This document shows, piece by piece, positions 3,941 through 8,775 of a stretch of DNA of 8,775 nt. The position numbers were made by a program, and so were the translations under genes. The notes under the pieces are model-generated. The model did not search any database and was not told the origin of the DNA. It saw only the letters and a program-made list of their open reading frames with translations. Positions within the stretch are counted from its first letter, which is position 1. Each line of letters starts with the position of its first letter. The stretch is from DAOTXN01 sp034435435 (lineage in GTDB: Bacteria; Chloroflexota; Anaerolineae; S140-20). The stretch is from assembly GCA_034435435.1 (NCBI GenBank), contig DAOTXN010000026.1, positions 1 to 8,775 of the forward strand. Reading direction: 5' to 3'.

Positions 3941-6146
3941 CGGGCTGATCCAACAGGCCCAACGCCACACGCTCAGGCGTCAAGGGCAGATCGTCAAACC
4001 ACACGCCTGTGGCGTCGTATATCGCGCCCACGACCGCCGGAGCCAGCGGTAGGAAGGGCATCTCGCCCATGCCCCGCGCCCCCCACGGTCCGCGCGGATC
4101 GGGTATTTCCAAAATGACCGAGTCCACCCGCTCGGGCGCGTCGGCAATGGTGGGAATGAGATAGGTGCTCAAATAAGGGTTCAAGATGCGCCCCTCCTGA
4201 ACCTTCAGGTTCTCGGTGATGGCCCAACCCTGCGCCTGTACAACCGCCCCTTCGATTTGCCCCTGCACCGTTTGGGGATTGATGGCTTTGCCCACGTCGT
4301 TGGCCGACACCACGCGCAACACCCGCACCTGCCCGGTTTCAGTATCCACCTCGACCTGGGCCGCCTGAGCCGCATAGCCATAGGCCAGGTTGGGCATGCT
4401 ATAGCCGGTGTCTTTGTCAAACGGCGTTGTTGATGGGGCCAGATATTTGAACTCGGCCGTCGCCGGACGTTCTTCCTCGCGCCAGCGTTTGAGGACCTGT
4501 TCCGCCGCACCCCGCACGGCGTTGCCGGCCATAAAAGCCGAGCGCGAGGCCGAAGCGCTGCCTGCGTCTAGCGTTGTGGCCGTGTCAGAGAGAACCAATC
4601 GGATGCGCTCCAGGGGCAGGCCCAGCGCCTCGGCAGCCATTTGCGCCACCGATGTGTGCAAGCCCTGGCCCACCTCGGCCCCGGCATAGTAGACTACAGC
4701 CTCTTCTACTTGGGCAGTGCCGTGCAGTTCGATGCGCACCGCGCAATTCTCCTGGTAGCCAAAGCTAAAACCCACGTTCTTGAATCCGGCGGCGAACCCC
4801 CAGCCCATGCAGATTTTGGATTTTGGATTTTGGATTTTGGATTGGGGTTGGCGCCAGCCGGACTCATCGCGGAGCCAGCCGGCGGCCTGGGCAGCGGCCT
4901 GGATGACTTCGGTGGTGACGACTCCGCCGGGAGGAGGTGTGCCTACGTTCAGCGTGTCGCCCTCGCGCAGGGCATTGCGCCAGCGCATCTCCACCGGGTC
5001 GATGCCGAGCGCGGCAGCCAGTTTATTCATCTGCATCTCGGCCGCAAAGAGTACCTGGGGTGCGCCAAAGCCGCGAAAGGCCGCGCCGGGCACGTTGTTG
5101 GTATATACGCCATAGGTATCCACCTGTACATTGGGGATAGCGTATGGGCCGGTGCAGGTGATAGTGGCGTTGCCCAACACTTTGTTGGTGGTGTAGCAAT
5201 ACGCGCCGCCGTCGGCGACGATCTCGATCCTGGCCGCGACCAGCTTGCCGTCTTGAGCGACGCCGCTGGTGTAGCGGATGGTCATGGGATGGCGTTTGCC
5301 ATGCCCGACGATGCTCTCCTCGCGGCTCCAGATGATTTTCACCGGGCGCTTCAGCCGCCAGGCGGCCAGCGCCAGCACTACCTGCACCGACAAGTCTTCC
5401 CGCCCGCCAAACGCGCCGCCGATGGCCGGATAGATGATCCGGATTGTCTCCACCGGCAGGTTGAGCGCATGGGCGATTTGTTTTTGGTCAGTGTGGGTCC
5501 ACTGGCCCGCTGCCTCTACCGTGACCCGACCGTCGTCGTCGATGTAGGCCAGGCCCGCCTCGGGCTGCAAGTAGGCATGCTCTTGAAAATGGGTGGTGTA
5601 GGTACTCTCGATGACAATCGCGGCCGCCGCCAGGGCCGCCTCGACGTCGCCTTTGCGCACCCGGTAGCGACATATCAAGTTGCCGGGTTTGTCCGGGTGC
5701 AGTTGGGGCGCGCCGGGGGCCATCGCCGCGTGAGGCTCGGTGACGGCAGGCAGGTCCTCATACGTGAGTTGAATCAATTTGGCGGCCTGGGCGGCCGCCT
5801 TTTCCGTCTCGGCGACGACGGCGGCCACCTGGTCGCCTTCAAAGCGCACCACATCGGCGCCGGGCTTGTCACTTCCCGGTCCGCAGAGCACGGGTTGATC
5901 GTTGTATTGCAGGCCATATTCGTTGACCGGTACATCTTGAGCGGTGAGCACGGCCACCACTCCCGGATGGGCTTCGGCCCGGCTCGCGTCGATGCTTAAA
6001 ACGCGGGCGTGGGGACGGCGCGCAAACACTATTTTCATGTGCAACATATCGCGGCGCGACAAATCGCCGGGATAGAGGGCCTCGCCGGTTACTTTGGCCC
6101 GCGCGTCCACGCGGGGAGCAGACTTGCCGATTATCGTGTGAGTCAT
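3936..6146 (-). CDS. Xanthine dehydrogenase family molybdopterin-binding subunit
   Basis: A 736-residue molybdenum hydroxylase large subunit that binds the molybdopterin cofactor and hydroxylates purines, aldehydes or related substrates. Seen motifs: PRVDARAKVTGEALYPGD at the N-terminus, substrate-pocket segment QEHAYLQPEA (188-197), cofactor loops GGAFGGRE (243-250) and FRGFGAPQ (357-364), EVGQG (491-495), GSASASRSAF (529-538) and GARGMGE with the catalytic Glu at about 695. QEHAYLxPEA is more like xanthine dehydrogenases than CO dehydrogenases. Length is normal. I start at ATG 6144-6146; an upstream TTG at 6179 adds 11 residues that come from a repeat. Residues 433-445 are encoded by an in-frame heptamer array. 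The FAD and 2Fe-2S partner subunits are absent from the window. The upstream nucleoside phosphorylase-like gene fits a purine pathway, but the substrate is unproven. Confidence 0.93.
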   Translation of the reverse strand: MTHTIIGKSAPRVDARAKVTGEALYPGDLSRRDMLHMKIVFARRPHARVLSIDASRAEAHPGVVAVLTAQDVPVNEYGLQYNDQPVLCGPGSDKPGADVVRFEGDQVAAVVAETEKAAAQAAKLIQLTYEDLPAVTEPHAAMAPGAPQLHPDKPGNLICRYRVRKGDVEAALAAAAIVIESTYTTHFQEHAYLQPEAGLAYIDDDGRVTVEAAGQWTHTDQKQIAHALNLPVETIRIIYPAIGGAFGGREDLSVQVVLALAAWRLKRPVKIIWSREESIVGHGKRHPMTIRYTSGVAQDGKLVAARIEIVADGGAYCYTTNKVLGNATITCTGPYAIPNVQVDTYGVYTNNVPGAAFRGFGAPQVLFAAEMQMNKLAAALGIDPVEMRWRNALREGDTLNVGTPPPGGVVTTEVIQAAAQAAGWLRDESGWRQPQSKIQNPKSKICMGWGFAAGFKNVGFSFGYQENCAVRIELHGTAQVEEAVVYYAGAEVGQGLHTSVAQMAAEALGLPLERIRLVLSDTATTLDAGSASASRSAFMAGNAVRGAAEQVLKRWREEERPATAEFKYLAPSTTPFDKDTGYSMPNLAYGYAAQAAQVEVDTETGQVRVLRVVSANDVGKAINPQTVQGQIEGAVVQAQGWAITENLKVQEGRILNPYLSTYLIPTIADAPERVDSVILEIPDPRGPWGARGMGEMPFLPLAPAVVGAIYDATGVWFDDLPLTPERVALGLLDQPG
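4812..4847. repeat. Heptamer tandem array inside the molybdoenzyme gene
   Basis: Four perfect copies of GATTTTG (4812-4839) followed by a degenerate fifth (GATTGGG). On the coding strand this is CCAAAAT repeated, read in frame as QSKIQNPKSKI. Such heptamer arrays are normally intergenic in cyanobacteria and filamentous Chloroflexota. Confidence 0.9.
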
Positions 6147-6167
6147 GACTCTTTTTCTCTCAGGTTT

Positions 6168-6209
6168 GACCAAGGACAAATGACGAGTGACGAATGACCA
6201 ATCCCCAAT
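6168..6209. repeat. Six heptamers in the spacer before the molybdoenzyme gene
   Basis: GACCAAG, GACAAAT, GACGAGT, GACGAAT, GACCAAT and CCCCAAT follow each other without gaps, a degenerate GACNAAT tandem. They fill most of the 74-base spacer between the 575-residue gene and the molybdoenzyme gene. They also account for the spurious upstream TTG start of the latter. Confidence 0.8.
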
Positions 6210-6220
6210 TTGCCAACCTA

Positions 6221-7948
6221 CTATTCCTCCCTCTCTCTCATCTCTCGCGCCAAGATGCGCCGCAAAACGGCCAGTGTGGTGGCGTAGGTGGGGTCCATGC
6301 CAAAATAGGACAAGCTCTGCATCCCCAGGTTTGTACCTTTGCTCAAGGGGGTGTCAGAGACATAGTGCAAAATACCTATGTCAAAGGGGGCGGCGTGCAG
6401 GTCTATTATTTCATCCACCGGGTGGCGCTGAGGGCGGATCACCTCGTACAGCGCCGACAGATAAGGCCCGGCTTCCATCTCGATGTCGGTGTAACCTTCG
6501 CGATAAAAAACCGTGACATAGCGCCGGTTCTGCAAGAACGTGCCCATGACGGTGATGGCTTTTTGGTTGTCGAGCACAGCGCCGTAGACCAGGTAGGGCG
6601 TCACATCGGCGGCGCGGAAGCAGTTGTGCAAGAGATAGGTGTTGCGCGAGTGTTCGTCGTGCACCACGTTGGGAATGATCACGTCGCCGATACGCCCGTT
6701 GAGCGAGGCGGCCTTGCCGATGATATAAACGCCTTCGAAGCGATCCACGTGCTGGGCAATCTCGGAGAGGATCTGATACGCGGCCATGCCCAACGGATAG
6801 TCGATGTTGACGATGACGGCGGCGCTGTCCGACAGCTTTTCGACGCCGGGCATACACACGCGCGGGTCGAGACGGTCGGGGCGCAGCTTGCTGATTTCGA
6901 CGATCTGGGCCTCCACGTCAAAGACGTGCCGGCTGGGGACCCGGCGGATGCCACACTCGCTTTCGATGGCTTGTTGCTCGTCTATGGCCGCTCGGTGGCT
7001 GGGGTCTTGTAGATATTTTTTCAAGACATAGTACAAAAAATTCTCGCGGCTGCTGGGAACCGCCCGCTTGGCGATGTGCTCGTATTCCTCGAGCAGATCG
7101 AGTTGGTCGCTGTGACGGACGAAAGCGACGAGATCGTTTTCCCGGTCCAGGGCATAGCCGGTAAGCAAATTGACCAGGCTATGCGTATTACTCGACACAA
7201 AGTAAACCGGGCGTTCGGCCAGATCGAGAGGGGCGATCTGGCGCTCGATGCGGTTCCACCACTGCTGGGTGGCTTTGCGATAATCTACCAGCGACCCACT
7301 CAGCAGACGCAGGGCCATCTGTTTGCGGCGGCGGCTCATCTCTAAAAGCATCTCGGCCCAGGTTTCTCCCCACACGTTTTTCAGCCGGGAAAAGCCCGGC
7401 TGGCTGAGGTTGAGCGTGGTTAGGATGATGCGTTCATCTTCTTCGGTCAACGGCTGACCGCCCTCGACGTGCACCTCCAAGAGAGTCTGAGCCGTCGTTC
7501 CGGCCAGGACAGTGTGAATCTTGTTCCACTCGATCTGAAAAGCGGTGAGTATGGGGATGAGGTCGTCTATGTCGGAGCGACTGGCGATGAATACGGCCAG
7601 CGTCTCGTCGCCGTCAAAAAAGGCGCGCCGGCGGCGGCCCGGAGCCGAGACTTCTAGCCATTGTTCCACCTGTCCAAAGCCACGTTGTTCAAACACGTGC
7701 GCCGATTGGCCCAACACGACCAGTCGCACCTGGCGAATACAGGCGGGCAGCCGCAGACTGGAATAGACCAGGGCCGAGGTATCCAATGAACGCTCCCTGG
7801 CTTGCGGGTGCAGAGAAGACTCTATCGCCAGGTGCGTCTCTTGCAACGAGCGAATTTGGATCTGGTCGGTGCTACGCAGCAGTGAATAATAAGTGCGCAT
7901 GTAGAGGTCGATCTCTTCGCTGCCGGTGCTGGGTACAGTCCGTTCCAA
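6221..7948 (-). CDS. Two-domain protein with nucleoside phosphorylase-like C-terminus
   Basis: A 575-residue cytoplasmic protein. The N-terminal 370 residues are mostly helical and charged and match nothing I can name. The C-terminal part carries the order of motifs of the purine nucleoside phosphorylase/nucleosidase superfamily: a glycine-containing strand turn YIIGKAASLNGRIGDVIIP (408-426), TVMGTF (466-471), DIEMEAGPYLSALYE (488-502) with the Glu that normally contacts ribose, and HYVSDTPL (528-535) whose Asp matches the base-protonating SD motif. Release of a base from a nucleoside or nucleotide is thus likely, but the substrate is unknown. AMP nucleosidase, which also pairs an extra N-terminal domain with this fold, is one comparison. 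The TTG start at 7946-7948 is supported by AGGAG seven bases upstream. The gene lies 74 bases before the molybdoenzyme gene. Confidence 0.85.
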   Translation of the reverse strand: MERTVPSTGSEEIDLYMRTYYSLLRSTDQIQIRSLQETHLAIESSLHPQARERSLDTSALVYSSLRLPACIRQVRLVVLGQSAHVFEQRGFGQVEQWLEVSAPGRRRRAFFDGDETLAVFIASRSDIDDLIPILTAFQIEWNKIHTVLAGTTAQTLLEVHVEGGQPLTEEDERIILTTLNLSQPGFSRLKNVWGETWAEMLLEMSRRRKQMALRLLSGSLVDYRKATQQWWNRIERQIAPLDLAERPVYFVSSNTHSLVNLLTGYALDRENDLVAFVRHSDQLDLLEEYEHIAKRAVPSSRENFLYYVLKKYLQDPSHRAAIDEQQAIESECGIRRVPSRHVFDVEAQIVEISKLRPDRLDPRVCMPGVEKLSDSAAVIVNIDYPLGMAAYQILSEIAQHVDRFEGVYIIGKAASLNGRIGDVIIPNVVHDEHSRNTYLLHNCFRAADVTPYLVYGAVLDNQKAITVMGTFLQNRRYVTVFYREGYTDIEMEAGPYLSALYEVIRPQRHPVDEIIDLHAAPFDIGILHYVSDTPLSKGTNLGMQSLSYFGMDPTYATTLAVLRRILAREMREREE

Positions 7949-7970
7949 GTCTATGCTCCTGAGAAAGGTT

Positions 7971-8002
7971 TTCAGCCGTCAGCTCAAAAGCTCATAGCTG
8001 AA
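7971..8002. repeat. Imperfect inverted repeat in the 71-base spacer
   Basis: Arms of 14 bases, TTCAGCCGTCAGCT and AGCTCATAGCTGAA, pair with three mismatches around the loop CAAA. The repeated CAGCT units resemble decayed heptamers of the TCAGCTN type. It could act as an RNA hairpin between two genes of one transcript; there is no T-run on the minus-strand side to make a terminator. Confidence 0.45.
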
Positions 8003-8019
8003 GGTTAAATGTCGGTAGC

Positions 8020-8340
8020 TTAACGCTTCCACTGATCAGGCGGGGGTTGGTACTTGTAAACGTTTTTTCCGCGGCCTTTGATCAGCCCAAACAGGAACAC
8101 GAGCAGAAATTGCAGCAAGAAAAAGATGACCAGGCCGATCACCAACTGGAACGCCCACAGAGGCACCAACTCGTCGGTTTTGGGAATCTTGACATCGTCC
8201 AGCACGTTATTCTCGTTCAATTTCTGGACCGCCAGGCCAGAAAAGTAATAGGCTGCCGCGACCACGATAAGGAAATAGACGAAATTGAGCAGCTTGGTGC
8301 TGGCAGCCAGCTCCTTTTTTTCTTTTTTTTGAATTCCCAT
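8020..8340 (-). CDS. Small membrane protein with two helices
   Basis: A 106-residue product with a Lys-rich cytosolic N-terminus (MGIQKKEKKE), two hydrophobic segments at about 17-38 (LLNFVYFLIVVAAAYYFSGLAV) and 61-87 (containing VIGLVIFFLLQFLLVFLFG), a polar connecting loop of about 20 residues, and a basic C-terminal tail (KGRGKNVYKYQPPPDQWKR). Both ends should be cytosolic, with the charged loop outside. No family recognised. ATG at 8338-8340 is preceded by GGAGAG. It follows the FHA gene by 27 bases and precedes the 575-residue gene by 71, so all three are probably co-transcribed, and it might anchor or partner the FHA protein (inference). Confidence 0.8.
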   Translation of the reverse strand: MGIQKKEKKELAASTKLLNFVYFLIVVAAAYYFSGLAVQKLNENNVLDDVKIPKTDELVPLWAFQLVIGLVIFFLLQFLLVFLFGLIKGRGKNVYKYQPPPDQWKR

Positions 8341-8367
8341 GTTGCTCTCCTGATCAAGTGACCGGTT

Positions 8368-8775
8368 TTAGATTGTACGACGTTCCACGCGGAGCGTCGT
8401 GTCGCCCATCTGGATCGTGTCGCCCTCGCGCAACAATGCCGTGGTGACGCGCTGCTGGTTGACCAAAGTGCCGTTGGTGCTGTTCAAATCGGTCAGTAGC
8501 GCCTGGTCGCCCACAAACTCGATGATGGCGTGCTGGCGCGAGACCTGGGTGCTCTCGAGCGGAAACGTATTTCCGGGACCGCGCCCTAACGAAATGCGGC
8601 CGGTCAAGGGAACCGCCCAACCGCGTTGAGGGCCATCCATGACGGTCAATTGCAGCCCGGTTCGCGCCGGCGGCGGTTCGGGAGGCGTCTGCAATGCCCG
8701 CTGCAACTCTTTACGGCTAATCGGCTGCAGGCGATCTCCCGGCGCGCGTGCGCCGGGGGGCGCGGGGGGGGGGGG
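8368..8775 (-). CDS. FHA-domain protein, 5' end cut by the window
   Basis: The frame is open to the right edge, so the N-terminus is missing. The visible 135 residues start with a Pro-rich linker, then about 30 polar residues, then a complete forkhead-associated domain at the C-terminus. The FHA core motifs are all present: the first strand LTVMDGPQRGWAVPL, GRISLGRG with the conserved Gly-Arg, SRQHA with the Ser and His that shape the phosphothreonine site, and LNSTNGT with the Asn that contacts the phosphopeptide. The protein should bind phosphothreonine peptides made by Ser/Thr kinases. A C-terminal FHA after a Pro-rich linker is the layout of FhaA-type proteins, whose N-terminal domain would lie outside. 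An internal TTG at 8704-8706 could start a shorter form but has no advantage as a start. Confidence 0.88.
   Translation of the reverse strand, partial: PPPPAPPGARAPGDRLQPISRKELQRALQTPPEPPPARTGLQLTVMDGPQRGWAVPLTGRISLGRGPGNTFPLESTQVSRQHAIIEFVGDQALLTDLNSTNGTLVNQQRVTTALLREGDTIQMGDTTLRVERRTI

Noticed and set aside
4641..5999. 452-codon open frame on the plus strand
   Set aside because: Antisense shadow of the molybdoenzyme gene; the opposite strand carries all the family motifs, and this frame shows none.
6194..7012. 272-codon open frame on the plus strand
   Set aside because: Shadow of the nucleoside phosphorylase-like domain, whose motifs are on the minus strand.

Overview
The window reads as a stretch of a moderately GC-rich bacterial genome, most likely a Chloroflexota (Anaerolineae-like) organism. 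The clues are lipoproteins with Pro/Thr-rich linkers, an Os1348-like small protein of the NHLP clan, an FHA protein with a Pro-rich linker, and several heptameric intergenic repeats. No RNA gene or CRISPR array is visible. All supported genes lie on the minus strand, so transcription runs from the right edge to the left edge.

Right block (8775 to 3936): a 5'-truncated FHA-domain protein, a 106-residue two-helix membrane protein, a 575-residue protein whose C-terminal half looks like a nucleoside phosphorylase/nucleosidase, and an orphan molybdopterin-binding subunit of the xanthine dehydrogenase family. The last two together suggest purine or nucleoside breakdown (inference). Spacers in this block carry heptamer repeats, and one heptamer array lies in frame inside the molybdoenzyme gene. 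The block ends in a 106-bp palindrome followed by a T-run, which fits both a terminator and a MITE-like element.

Middle block (3686 to 2713): a compact, probably co-translated cassette. It holds a 52-residue single-helix peptide ending in CPPGGGGGGCSSG, an 83-residue Os1348/NHLP-like protein, an ImmA/IrrE-like protein that has lost most of its zinc ligands, and possibly a 19-codon peptide whose GTG start shares one base with the preceding stop. The first two genes are easily missed because a longer open frame overlies both. This is the best candidate here for an undescribed small-peptide system.

Left block (2687 to 1): lipoproteins and a secreted repeat protein in visible decay. A short leader-like ORF abuts a lipoprotein whose frame runs 119 nt into the next gene. 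Next come a PepSY-like lipoprotein, a six-repeat propeller-like secreted protein broken by an in-frame TGA and a terminal frameshift, and a small lipoprotein whose end runs into a tandem repeat array. The array lies just upstream of a strong Shine-Dalgarno sequence at the left edge, so another minus-strand gene probably starts outside the window. Either this block is degenerating or the sequence contains errors.
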